From Paenibacillus sp. ACRRX (GTDB lineage Bacteria > Bacillota > Bacilli > Paenibacillales > Paenibacillaceae), in NCBI RefSeq assembly GCF_022346885.1, contig NZ_JAKRNK010000001.1, positions 186,001 through 250,000 on the forward strand: a stretch of DNA of 64,000 bases. Direction: 5' to 3'. The notes under the pieces are model-generated. The model saw only the letters and a list, made by a program, of their open reading frames with translations, was not told where the DNA came from and did not search any database. Of the stretch, positions 17,725-25,598 are shown one piece after another; the first letter of the stretch is position 1; every line of letters begins with the position of its first letter. Position numbers and translations under genes: made by a program.

Positions 17725-17738
17725 TGTAAGCGTTAACC
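17725..17738 (+). promoter_or_regulatory. cre site before the sugar kinase gene
   Basis: TGTAAGCGTTAACC matches the CcpA consensus TGWAANCGNTNWCA at every position but the last. It lies 55 bases before the kinase start in the intergenic region after the AraC gene, where it should cause carbon catabolite repression of the kinase-GH4 operon. Confidence 0.7.
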
Positions 17739-17793
17739 GATATTCATGCCATGCAACGGAAACGCCCAACTTTGAGTTATAGGAGAGGTATGG

Positions 17794-18759
17794 ATGAGCA
17801 TCTACTTAGGTGTAGACGCCGGAGGAAGCAAGACCCACGCCGTCCTCACAGATATGTACGGCAACGTGCTTGGCAAAGGCCTCGCGGGTAACGGCAATCA
17901 TCAAGTAAACCGTAATGTGGCGGCTAACAATATTCGAGCGGCATGTGACGCGGCTCTTCAGGAAGCGGGTATAACCAGGGAACAAGTGTCTTATGCCTAT
18001 TTTGGTCTGGCAGGAGCAGACCGAGAGCCAGACTATGAGATATTGAGGCCTATGATCGCAGATTTGGAATTCGCGAATTATCAGATTACGTGTGATACGA
18101 TGATCGGCATGCGCGCGGGTACAAACAAGTCTTACGGAGCGGCGATTATATGCGGCACAGGTTTTAATGCCGCTGCACGCAACCGGAACGGAGAAGAACT
18201 GCAGTATGGCGGCTTCGGGTTTATGTACGGAGACAGCTACGGAGCAGGATCGAGTCTTGCTATGCTGGCGTTTCGTGCCGTCATTAGAGCTTGGGATGGA
18301 AGGGGACCTGCGACGGTACTTACAGAACTTGTGCTTGGACATATGGGATACAGCAGCGTTGATGAACTATATGAGGACGTCCTCTATGGTAGGCGCTCCA
18401 TTCCACTTGACCTGGTGAAGACGTTGTTTACAGCAGCTCAGCAAGGCGATCCGCTTGCGATCGAGATTCTGGATCGTGAAGGCGCAGAGCTTGGCAATGC
18501 GGTATGTACTTTTATCCGGCGTTTGAACATGGCTGAAGATACGTTTGATATCGTCTATATCGGCAGTGTATTAAACAAGGGAGCCAGCACACACTTGTCT
18601 GATGCCATTGAGCGCATCGTTGCAGAGCAGGCACCATATGCCCGTTGTGTACGGTTGACAACGGACCCTGTAGTCGGTTCCTTAATGAGTGCGATGGAAA
18701 TGGACGGTATAACCATCACCCCGGAGACGGAAGCAAAGCTAAAGGCTTTTACATTCTAA
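17794..18759 (+). CDS. BadF/BadG-family sugar kinase (N-acetylglucosamine kinase-like)
   Basis: A 321-residue ASKHA kinase. The phosphate-1 motif is YLGVDAGGSKTHAVLTD at the N terminus; the phosphate-2 region is AAIICGTGFNAAARNRNGEE; GGFGFMYGDSYGAGSSLA follows. This group contains GlcNAc and related amino-sugar kinases. It is followed 28 bases later by a GH4 glycosidase that needs a 6-phosphorylated substrate, so the kinase may supply that substrate in the cytoplasm in place of a PTS. Preceded by GGAGAGG and a cre site. Substrate not established. Confidence 0.8.
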   Translation: MSIYLGVDAGGSKTHAVLTDMYGNVLGKGLAGNGNHQVNRNVAANNIRAACDAALQEAGITREQVSYAYFGLAGADREPDYEILRPMIADLEFANYQITCDTMIGMRAGTNKSYGAAIICGTGFNAAARNRNGEELQYGGFGFMYGDSYGAGSSLAMLAFRAVIRAWDGRGPATVLTELVLGHMGYSSVDELYEDVLYGRRSIPLDLVKTLFTAAQQGDPLAIEILDREGAELGNAVCTFIRRLNMAEDTFDIVYIGSVLNKGASTHLSDAIERIVAEQAPYARCVRLTTDPVVGSLMSAMEMDGITITPETEAKLKAFTF

Positions 18760-18787
18760 TAACGTACACTACGTGGAGGCGATAAGC

Positions 18788-20095
18788 ATGACGCAACAAT
18801 CCGGATTAAAAATTGCAGTGATCGGCGGCGGTTCCTCTTACACGCCAGAAATCGTTGAAGGATTCATTCGCAACTATGACAAGATGCCTGTTCGTGAATT
18901 ATGGCTAGTCGATATTGAGCAAGGGAAGCACAAGCTTGATATCGTGGGCAACTTGGCAAAGCGTATGGTTCAGCAATCAGGATTGCCAATAGAAGTTCAT
19001 TTGACGTTGGATCGCAGAGAGGCAATTAAAGATGCGGACTTTGTGTCGACGCAAATCCGTGTTGGACTGCTTGAGGCACGCAAGCGCGATGAGCACATCC
19101 CGATTACCCATGGTGTGATTGGTCAAGAGACGACTGGCCCTGGCGGAATGATGAAAGCGCTGCGCACAATCCCTGTCATACTGGACATTTGTCGCGATAT
19201 TGAGGAGCTGGCTCCTAACGCTTGGATGCTTAACTTTACGAATCCGGCTGGTATCGTCACTGAAGCGGTAACCAAGCACAGCAAAGTAAAGTCAATTGGC
19301 CTTTGCAACTCCCCGGTTAATGTGCAGAAGTTTCTAGCTGAGCAATATGGCGTCAGTGAACAAGAGGTACTGCCTGAATTTGTCGGTATCAATCACTTGC
19401 ATTGGGTGACTTCTGCTGTCGTAAAGGGCGAGGAGAAGCTGCCTGAGTTGCTGGAAGGCGGCACGACGTATACGGCTAAAAATGTGCCTACAACGGGCTG
19501 GGATCAAAGATTCCTGCAGTCGTTGGGTGCGATTCCTACGTATTATTTGAAATATTTCTATATGACGGATATCATGTTCGACGAGATGAAGGAAGCGATG
19601 GACAAAAACGGCACACGTGCCGATGTCGTCAGCCGCGTAGAGACCGAGTTGTTCGAACTGTATAAGGATGAAAACCTAAAAGAAAAGCCGAAGCAGTTGG
19701 AGCAGCGCGGTGGCGCTTATTACTCTGAAGCAGCGGTTAACTTGATGACATCTATCTACAGCGATCGTCGTGATATACAGACGCTAAATGTACCAAACGG
19801 CAATATTTACGATTTCCTGCCGCAGGATGCCAGTATAGAAGTTAACTGCGTCGTCACTGCGCAAGGGCCGACAGCGCTTCCTCCGAAGCGGGTTCCGGAT
19901 CATATTAAAGGTCTGCTGCACGCTGTCAAAGTATATGAACAGCTTACGATTGAAGCAGCCGTAACGGGTGATCGCGGCATTGCCCTGCAAGCTATGGTGC
20001 ATCATCCATTGGTGCCATCGGTAGCTGTTGCAGAGAAGTTGTTGGATGAGATGCTGGAGGCAAACAAAGCATACTTGCCTAACTTCTTCAAATAA
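18788..20095 (+). CDS. Family 4 glycosyl hydrolase, 6-phospho-beta-glucosidase-like
   Basis: A 435-residue GH4 enzyme, which cleaves phosphorylated disaccharides by an NAD- and Mn-dependent redox mechanism. The NAD loop is AVIGGGSSYTPEIVEGF; the metal site uses Cys173 in GLCNSPVN and the histidines in VGINHLHW. The CNSP motif is closer to the CNVP type of 6-phospho-beta-glucosidases than to alpha-acting members. The ATG at 18788 follows GGAGG; the in-frame GTG at 18773 overlaps that site and is rejected. Second gene of an operon with the kinase; no PTS gene is near. A terminator follows. Confidence 0.87.
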   Translation: MTQQSGLKIAVIGGGSSYTPEIVEGFIRNYDKMPVRELWLVDIEQGKHKLDIVGNLAKRMVQQSGLPIEVHLTLDRREAIKDADFVSTQIRVGLLEARKRDEHIPITHGVIGQETTGPGGMMKALRTIPVILDICRDIEELAPNAWMLNFTNPAGIVTEAVTKHSKVKSIGLCNSPVNVQKFLAEQYGVSEQEVLPEFVGINHLHWVTSAVVKGEEKLPELLEGGTTYTAKNVPTTGWDQRFLQSLGAIPTYYLKYFYMTDIMFDEMKEAMDKNGTRADVVSRVETELFELYKDENLKEKPKQLEQRGGAYYSEAAVNLMTSIYSDRRDIQTLNVPNGNIYDFLPQDASIEVNCVVTAQGPTALPPKRVPDHIKGLLHAVKVYEQLTIEAAVTGDRGIALQAMVHHPLVPSVAVAEKLLDEMLEANKAYLPNFFK

Positions 20096-20152
20096 GAAAC
20101 AGTCATAACACACTGCTGTGTAAATATTAATAACTTGGCTGCACGATATAAG

Positions 20153-20211
20153 CCTCTATTTTTGATTCGCTGGTGAAAGTTCGCTAACGATGAAGAAAAT
20201 AGAGGTTTTTT
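20153..20211 (+). terminator. Terminator of the kinase-GH4 operon
   Basis: CCTCTATTTT (20153-20162) pairs with AAAATAGAGG (20196-20205) followed by six T. It lies 58 bases after the GH4 stop. Confidence 0.8.
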
Positions 20212-20294
20212 GCATATCCCGGGCTGCAGGTGCCGTGCCGTATTGGACAAGATCGCATACGATACAATATCTCGCTAAGAAGGAGGACCGAGAT

Positions 20295-20702
20295 ATGAAA
20301 CAGACGATATTAAATAGTGTGTGCGGAGCCTTCGGTGTTGTCATCACCTTTATGTTCGGGGAGTGGAGCCAATTGTTGACTTTATTTTTGATAACGATAT
20401 CGATCGACTACATTTCCGGCATTGTCGCTTCATTAAAGTCAGGTACAGGGCTTAACAGTCTCATTGGTTACTGGGGATTGGCCAAAAAAGGGCTAATGCT
20501 GCTTATTATCACATTAGCACATCACATGGATGTTGTGTTTGCTACGACTTGGGTGATGAATGGGGCGATCTCATTTTACATGGCTAACGAATTGATCAGC
20601 ATTACTGAAAACTATGGACGCATCGGACTTCCGCTCCCAGATGCAGTCAAGCGAGTCATCGCTACGCTTAAGCAGGATGCAACGAATAAAGAGGATAAAT
20701 AA
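20295..20702 (+). CDS. Phage-type holin (holin_4 / toxin-secretion holin family)
   Basis: A 135-residue membrane protein with about three or four helices and family features: VCGAFGVVITFMFGEW at the start, ITISIDYISGIVASLKSG, GYWGLAKKGLMLLII and AISFYMANELISITENYGRIGLP. Holins of this group form membrane pores that release murein hydrolases, and some are reused for toxin or hydrolase export. The ATG at 20295 follows AAGGAGGA; longer in-frame starts overlap the upstream terminator. There is no endolysin or phage gene next to it, so it stands alone. Its role here is unknown. Confidence 0.82.
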   Translation: MKQTILNSVCGAFGVVITFMFGEWSQLLTLFLITISIDYISGIVASLKSGTGLNSLIGYWGLAKKGLMLLIITLAHHMDVVFATTWVMNGAISFYMANELISITENYGRIGLPLPDAVKRVIATLKQDATNKEDK

Positions 20703-21245
20703 ACTTTATTGTGTTCAACCTGCAGCAGCAAACTTATCCGTTCCGGCTTTAAGTCATAGGGCTTTGACACTGTTCTATCTAGTATTGGTTAGTCCGGAAC
20801 TTCACATAGATTGGAATGACAAGAATCTATGACCATATAAACAGCAGATTGGCTGTTTTGGGTCACCTTATCTTGTCATTTCTTTTTGAACAGGCCAAAA
20901 TGATAAGTTGTGAAAAGGTAATAGGGACAAGGTGCAGCGCTTAGTCTTTAAGTAAGCTTAACCGTTTAGATATATAAGAGATAGGGGAAACTACAAGAAA
21001 AAGTATACATATCTATAAAATGATGATTACAATCCAATTCAAGTAAAGAGACACTTATTCATCGATAGCACAAATATAAATCCTGTTTAAGTGGATCGGA
21101 CATTCAGCGGGTTTAACCTGCAACTGATGTTCATCATTCTGTCACAAAAGAAAATTTTGGACATGTTTTTTACAAGTTTAGGTTGTAGGGATTAGGAAAC
21201 ATTTTGTAATATTATAGGTGATAAATGTAATTGACAAAGGGGCGT
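20703..21245 (+). terminator. Intergenic region with holin terminator
   Basis: AATGACAAGA (20815-20824) pairs with TCTTGTCATT (20871-20880), followed by TCTTTTT, a likely terminator of the holin gene. From about 20890 to 21235 the DNA is AT-rich and should contain the cupredoxin promoter; I see no gene, RNA or repeat there. Confidence 0.6.
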
Positions 21246-21632
21246 ATGACAGTTATGCAGAAATGGGCGATGTTTGTGTTATTCAGCATTGCGTGCCTGT
21301 TGGCCGCTGGACTGATGCTGTTTAATATGCCGAAGCCGCCTGTTGAGGAAACGGCACCGGAAGGCATGACTCTTGTTAAACTGCAAGCCACCAGCGACTT
21401 CAAGTTCGATAAGCCAGAGTACGAAGTTAAGGTCGGAGAGAAAGTCCGCCTGAAGCTTGTGAACAAGTCCGGGGTACATGGCGCGGCAATTGAAGAGCTT
21501 AAGATTGATCTGAAAGATGGCGCAATGGAGAAAGACATTACATTTGACAAGCCAGGCAAATATAAGATTCATTGTTCAGTTATGTGTGGGGCGGGTCATG
21601 ATACAATGGTATCTTACTTAGTAGTGAAATAA
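21246..21632 (+). CDS. Membrane-anchored cupredoxin with CuA-type site
   Basis: A ~128-residue protein with one N-terminal membrane helix (MFVLFSIACLLAAGLMLF) and an external cupredoxin domain. The copper ligands follow the cytochrome oxidase subunit II pattern: C-x3-C-x3-H-x2-M in CSVMCGAGHDTM, with an upstream histidine in KSGVHGAAI. The usual Glu between the cysteines is Val. It should carry a dinuclear CuA centre, for electron transfer or copper delivery, on the outer face of the membrane. No oxidase subunit I or haem gene is adjacent. The start may be ATG 21246 or 21255; AAAGGGG lies 3 or 12 bases ahead. A terminator follows. Confidence 0.8.
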   Translation: MTVMQKWAMFVLFSIACLLAAGLMLFNMPKPPVEETAPEGMTLVKLQATSDFKFDKPEYEVKVGEKVRLKLVNKSGVHGAAIEELKIDLKDGAMEKDITFDKPGKYKIHCSVMCGAGHDTMVSYLVVK

Positions 21633-21649
21633 GTTCATCTGATAGCAGG

Positions 21650-21680
21650 AAGAGGGCTTTCATTCGGAAGGCCCTTTTTT
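21650..21680 (+). terminator. Terminator of the cupredoxin gene
   Basis: AAGAGGGCTT pairs with AAGGCCCTTTT (one G-U pair) with a run of six T, 18 bases after the stop. Confidence 0.75.
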
Positions 21681-21753
21681 AGTTGACCCTATAGGAAACA
21701 GTCCAGGCATGCTTCATAATAGAAGCATACATCTTGTGAAGGAGGTTCCGTCA

Positions 21754-22176
21754 ATGTATTATGTTGATCGTGAACAGATTGAGAATCGATTGAAGCAAAT
21801 TCCCGTCCTTATGGATGCTGCTCAAGATCTGAAACAGAATTGGAACAACTCTGTTGTGAACCATCTTGCTCAGGAGCGTGCACTTCATCTTGCCATTGAA
21901 ATCGTGACAGATGTAGGGAGTTTGCTGATCGATGGCTTTATTATGCGGGATGCAAGCAGCTACGAGGATATTATCGACATTATCGCGCAAGAGGGTGTGC
22001 TGAATGAAGAGGTACATACTGGGATGCGGGAGCTCGTCCAACTGCGGAAGCCGTTGGTTCAATCGTATGCGGATTGGGAACGCACGGGGCTGCACCCGAC
22101 TGTTCAGCAGTTAAGCGGACTGATGCCTCAATTTTCAGCTTCGGTAAGGAGTTATTTGGAACGCGAACTCGTGTAG
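21754..22176 (+). CDS. YutE/DUF86 (HepT-like) family protein
   Basis: A 140-residue all-helical protein that matches the DUF86/HepT-like fold (ERALHLAIEIVTDVGSLLIDG, then SYEDIIDIIAQEGVL). HepT toxins carry an R-x4-6-H-x-Y motif; here the corresponding segment is RKPLVQSY, with Gln in place of His, so nuclease or AMPylation-target activity of the toxin type is unlikely. No MNT antitoxin gene is adjacent. AAGGAGG precedes the ATG at 21754; an earlier in-frame ATG at 21709 lacks one. It resembles the housekeeping YutE of Bacillus more than a toxin. Confidence 0.7.
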   Translation: MYYVDREQIENRLKQIPVLMDAAQDLKQNWNNSVVNHLAQERALHLAIEIVTDVGSLLIDGFIMRDASSYEDIIDIIAQEGVLNEEVHTGMRELVQLRKPLVQSYADWERTGLHPTVQQLSGLMPQFSASVRSYLERELV

Positions 22177-22263
22177 TACAGGGTTGGTTGTATAAGTGCC
22201 GCGATTTACAAGCGATTGAAGATACGTTACAATGACGGTACTATTTTGTATATAAAAAGGTGA

Positions 22264-22917
22264 ATGCAATTGAAACGAGCAGAACGTAAACCGTCAACAC
22301 GCGGATTGCTGCTCACTTTGCTGAAGACTAACGGGCCCATGTCGGCTGCACAGCTTGCAGAACGTCTTGGCTTAACTGAGATGGGGGTTCGACGGCATCT
22401 ATATCAATTGGTTGATGACCAAGTGCTGGATACGGAACAGGTTCGTCAGCCGATGGGCAGGCCGTTGCAGCTTTACCGACTGTCAGCAGAAGGGGATGAG
22501 CGATTCCCGAAGCAGTATCATCAACTCGTACTTGATCTGTTGAATGAGATGCAGTCTTGGGGAACAGGAGCAGACGATGGAGTCGGCAAGCTATTTACAG
22601 GTAGACAGCGTACGCTGCTTCGCAAATACGAGCCAAGAATGGAAGCTAAGAGCTTGGACGAGCGAGTTCTAGAGCTTGGTTCTATCCAGGACTCTAATGG
22701 ATACATGGTAGAGACCGAACAGTTAGAAGACGGCAGCTGGCTGCTGCATGAATACAATTGTCCGATTGCGCAAGTAGCGGATCGATATGAAGAGCCTTGC
22801 GCTTGCGAGCTGAATTTGTTCCGTGAGCTGCTTGATACAGATGTGGAACGAATTGAATGTCTGGCTAAGCAAGGCAAGCGCTGTACGTACCGTATTCGGA
22901 AGCAGGCAGAGGAGTAG
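22264..22917 (+). CDS. Winged-helix regulator with cysteine cluster (SufR-like)
   Basis: A 217-residue regulator. The N terminus is a winged helix (TLLKTNGPMSAAQLAERLGL, EMGVRRHLYQLVDDQVL, then PMGRPLQLYRLS). The C terminus holds five cysteines in NCPIAQVADRYEEPCACELN and ECLAKQGKRC, spacing C-x12-C-x-C-x17-C-x7-C, which resembles the iron-sulfur ligands of SufR-type repressors. It could therefore sense Fe-S status or oxidative stress. AAGGTG lies only two bases before the ATG at 22264; a TTG at 22270 has better spacing and may be the true start. Monocistronic, with a strong terminator. Confidence 0.78.
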   Translation: MQLKRAERKPSTRGLLLTLLKTNGPMSAAQLAERLGLTEMGVRRHLYQLVDDQVLDTEQVRQPMGRPLQLYRLSAEGDERFPKQYHQLVLDLLNEMQSWGTGADDGVGKLFTGRQRTLLRKYEPRMEAKSLDERVLELGSIQDSNGYMVETEQLEDGSWLLHEYNCPIAQVADRYEEPCACELNLFRELLDTDVERIECLAKQGKRCTYRIRKQAEE

Positions 22918-22939
22918 CAGTATTATAGCGTGAGCAATG

Positions 22940-22966
22940 AAAGACCGGGAGATCCGGTCTTTTTTT
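22940..22966 (+). terminator. Terminator of the SufR-like regulator gene
   Basis: AAAGACCGG (22940-22948) and CCGGTCTTT (22954-22962) form a compact stem followed by T residues. Confidence 0.85.
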
Positions 22967-22974
22967 GTTGACCC

Positions 22975-23287
22975 CATTTTCATCGGTGATCTTCCGCTTT
23001 AATTGCATCAACTGCTTGAACAGGTCCATATACTCCTTGAATTTCTCTTCCGTAAGCTTGCCTTTTGCATCGGCCAGATAGGAAGCAGCAAATACGGAAG
23101 ACGGAATCAGGATGGCTACTATGGCCATGCCTGCCAGCAGGCATTTTTTATGGGAGACCTACCTTTCTTTTCGTTTATATAGTGTTGATAGGACGGTCGG
23201 ACACGACCATTCAAATCGGGTGGGTGGGCATTGCATCGAAGCTGCCACCTGGCGAAGTACTTCACGCAATTCCCTGTCAATGGACAT
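22975..23287 (-). pseudogene. Decayed anti-sigma / secreted-domain gene with in-frame stop
   Basis: From ATG 23287 the frame reads SIDRELREVLRQVAASM, is broken by TAG at 23159-23161 (codon 43), then continues in the same frame with a membrane helix (CLLAGMAIVAILIPSSVFAA) and KLTEEKFKEYMDLFKQLM before running into the neighbour's terminator. Cytosolic start, one helix and external part fit an anti-sigma factor. The ATG overlaps the end of the sigma-factor fragment, the usual coupled arrangement. Dead as it stands. Confidence 0.65.
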
Positions 23288-23459
23288 ACACGTCTCCTAC
23301 CGTCCTGTCGAAACGTTTCCGGAGTTCTTTCAGTGCCAGATGATGCCTGAATTTCACTGAACCAACGGGAATTTGCAGCATGTCTGCGATTACTTCTAGA
23401 CAAGATCCTAACGTGCAATTTTGCCACAAAACACAGCATGTGCAACATAAAGCAAGCAC
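23277..23459 (-). pseudogene. Fragment of an ECF sigma factor (region 4)
   Basis: The readable part is the sigma region 4 helix-turn-helix, VIADMLQIPVGSVKFRHH followed by LALKELRKRF, ending at a TGA that overlaps the anti-sigma start. Region 2 is absent: upstream lies a hairpin, CGCGGT (23473-23478) with ACCGCG (23488-23493), and then unrelated promoter DNA. The gene is therefore 5'-truncated, possibly by insertion of the neighbouring DUF2239 operon. Confidence 0.65.
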
Positions 23460-23536
23460 TAGCTCTCAACAGCGCGGTTTCTCTTAGACCGCGTCTTTTG
23501 CATGTATTCCTTCCATAACGAACGAAAAAATATATT

Positions 23537-23580
23537 TTACCCGGGTAATATTGACTTTATAATTTTTACCCGGGTATAAT
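23537..23580 (+). promoter_or_regulatory. Promoter with twin ACCCGGGT operators
   Basis: Two copies of a perfect or near-perfect palindrome, TTACCCGGGTAA (23537-23548) and TTACCCGGGTAT (23566-23577), flank a promoter with -35 TTGACT (23551-23556) and -10 TATAAT (23575-23580), spacer 18. Centres are 29 bases apart. The second copy overlaps the -10, so a bound protein would repress. The binding protein, of TetR type by analogy with such palindromes, is not encoded nearby. Confidence 0.75.
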
Positions 23581-23610
23581 TAACGCAGGATTCAGAGGAG
23601 GAGGTACAGT

Positions 23611-24222
23611 ATGAGAAACGATCAAACACGCTTTTACTGCACGGCATTTTTGGGTGTGGGCGTCGTCGCCAGTGGTTCGTTACATCACGTTGTTTCTACA
23701 GTGAAGGATGCTCTGAATGACAGAGACCTCACACAGTTGTTTATATTTGACGATTCCACGGGGATGCAAATAGATGTTGATTTTCGCGGGAAGACTGATG
23801 ACGTGCTCAAACGATTAGGAGAACAGTTTGGTGACTTTACCAGTACGGAAGCAAATCACCAATCTACACGGCGGGCCGGTCGACCCAAGCTGGGGGTTGT
23901 ATCCGGTGAGGTTACGTTATTGCCCCGGCATTGGGAATGGCTCAAGAGTCAACCTGGAGGGGCGTCGGTAACATTACGAAAACTCGTTGATGAGGCTCGC
24001 CGTGCTGGAGGAGAACAGAGTAAGATACGGGAGTCGCAAGAAGCAACATATCACTTTATGACTGCTATGGCTGGTAACTTCCATCAATACGAAGAAGCTC
24101 TGCGGGAACTGTATGCGGGTGATTTGGATCGTTTTTACCACTTCATCGATGACTGGGCACCTGATATCAGAAACTATATCAAAAGATTAGCCACTAATGC
24201 ATTCCCTGAAGGGAACTTATGA
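23611..24222 (+). CDS. DUF2239 family protein
   Basis: A 203-residue cytoplasmic protein that I recognise as DUF2239 by GRPKLGVVSGEVTLLPRHWE followed by PGGASVTLRKLVDEARR. The middle motif resembles a ribbon-helix-like or DNA-contacting segment, but the function is not known. First gene of a three-gene operon behind a strongly marked promoter; GGAGGAGG precedes the ATG. Homologous groupings are common in Proteobacteria, and its base composition is somewhat richer in G and C than the flanks, so transfer is possible. Confidence 0.8.
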   Translation: MRNDQTRFYCTAFLGVGVVASGSLHHVVSTVKDALNDRDLTQLFIFDDSTGMQIDVDFRGKTDDVLKRLGEQFGDFTSTEANHQSTRRAGRPKLGVVSGEVTLLPRHWEWLKSQPGGASVTLRKLVDEARRAGGEQSKIRESQEATYHFMTAMAGNFHQYEEALRELYAGDLDRFYHFIDDWAPDIRNYIKRLATNAFPEGNL

Positions 24223-24248
24223 ATGAAAGCATGTGGAGGCGAGCTGCT

Positions 24249-24689
24249 ATGACGGAGTTTGAATCTATTTGTTACATCGAACCATCGCAACGGGCTGGCA
24301 TGAGATTCATGCAGCGAGGCATTGAGGGCAGCATTGTCATGTTGAACCTGCTGCGTTTTCGTGATGTTGCCGATTACACAACAAATCCTGAGCTAACACC
24401 GGAGGTCCCAATTAGTGGTGCCGAAGCTTTCAACCGCTATATTGAGCACACCCTCCCATTTCTCCGTGAAAGCGGAGGTGAAGTGATGTTTCTTGGCGAT
24501 GGCGGAGAGTTTCTAATTGGGCCCGAAGAAGAAAGATGGGATCTTGTCATGCTGATCCGCCAGAGCAGCGTGCAGTCGTTTCTTGCTTTTTCAAGTCATC
24601 AAGACTACCTGGCTGGTATCGGACATCGAACTGCAGCGATCGAAGATTCACGCCTTCTGCCTATGGTAGAACTTCCGACATCTAATTAA
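24249..24689 (+). CDS. DUF1330 family protein
   Basis: A 146-residue protein of the dimeric alpha-beta barrel type (DUF1330-like): SIVMLNLLRFRDVADY, SGAEAFNRYIEH and WDLVMLIRQSSVQSFLAF. These are small ferredoxin-like folds of unknown catalytic role. The ATG at 24249 follows TGGAGG; the in-frame ATG at 24219 overlaps the end of the DUF2239 gene and is less likely. Middle gene of the operon. Confidence 0.75.
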   Translation: MTEFESICYIEPSQRAGMRFMQRGIEGSIVMLNLLRFRDVADYTTNPELTPEVPISGAEAFNRYIEHTLPFLRESGGEVMFLGDGGEFLIGPEEERWDLVMLIRQSSVQSFLAFSSHQDYLAGIGHRTAAIEDSRLLPMVELPTSN

Positions 24690-24701
24690 TTGGAGGAGAA
24701 T

Positions 24702-25598
24702 ATGACCATGAACATCCTGAAAGTCAACGGCATTGAATTGGCCTATGACAGTTTCGGTAACGAAAATGACGAGGCAATTATCCTCATCGCTGGACTTGGA
24801 ACCCAAATGATCCGATGGACGGTTTCGTTTTGTCGGATATTAGCAGCGCGGGGCTTTCGCGTAATCCGCTTTGACAATCGCGACGCAGGCTGCTCGACGC
24901 ACTTTAGCCATTACCATGCGCTGGATTTTGACGCACTGGCGACTGCTCTCATGTCTGGACAGCGGCCGGACATCCCTTACACGCTCGATGACATGTCCAA
25001 CGACGTTATCGGACTGCTCGACGCCCTTTCAATTGACCGGGCACATTTCGTTGGCAGATCGATGGGCGGAATGATCGCTCAGATTGCAGCCAGTGAGTAC
25101 CCCGACCGGGTTCTTTCACTCACCTCCATTATGTCCAGTTCCGGTAATCCCGCCCTTCCGCAATCTTCCCCGGATGTCATGGCGATGATGACTAAACCGG
25201 CGCCGAACCCATTTGAGGATGAAGCAGGATTTTTGGCGCACAACCTCACTTTTGCCAAACGCATCGCCGGCACCGGCTATCCGTTTGAAGAGGGCGCTTA
25301 TCGGGCGCTTATTCTGGAGGAAGTCCAGCGATCTTACGATCCAGGCAGTGTCGGACGTCAAATTGCTGCTATCGCTGTCTCCGGTGACCGTCGTCCGCGG
25401 CTTGCGACCATAAAAGTACCGGTACTTGTCATTCATGGGACGGACGATCCCTTGTTTGTCCCGGCTTGTGGTGAAGACACGGCTTCTGCCATCCCAGGCG
25501 CCGAGCTCATGTTGATTGATGGTATGGGGCACGACCTGCCGCACCAACAGTACCAAGTAACCGTTGATGGCATAGAGCGAATGGCGCGTCGCAATTGA
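24702..25598 (+). CDS. Alpha/beta hydrolase
   Basis: A 298-residue alpha/beta hydrolase. Oxyanion region IILIAGLGTQM, nucleophile elbow GRSMGGMIAQ, acid in HGTDDPLFVP and catalytic histidine in GMGHDLPHQ are all present. Family members are esterases, lactonases or epoxide/haloalkane-type hydrolases; the substrate cannot be told. It follows the DUF1330 gene by 12 bases. Codon use is rich in GC third positions (for example GCGCTGGATTTTGACGCACTGG), unlike the neighbours. Start may be ATG 24702 or 24708. Confidence 0.85.
   Translation: MTMNILKVNGIELAYDSFGNENDEAIILIAGLGTQMIRWTVSFCRILAARGFRVIRFDNRDAGCSTHFSHYHALDFDALATALMSGQRPDIPYTLDDMSNDVIGLLDALSIDRAHFVGRSMGGMIAQIAASEYPDRVLSLTSIMSSSGNPALPQSSPDVMAMMTKPAPNPFEDEAGFLAHNLTFAKRIAGTGYPFEEGAYRALILEEVQRSYDPGSVGRQIAAIAVSGDRRPRLATIKVPVLVIHGTDDPLFVPACGEDTASAIPGAELMLIDGMGHDLPHQQYQVTVDGIERMARRN

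Noticed and set aside
22865-23128. An 87-codon minus-strand secreted protein gene
   Set aside because: It is the 3' half of the broken anti-sigma frame; its end crosses the neighbour's terminator.
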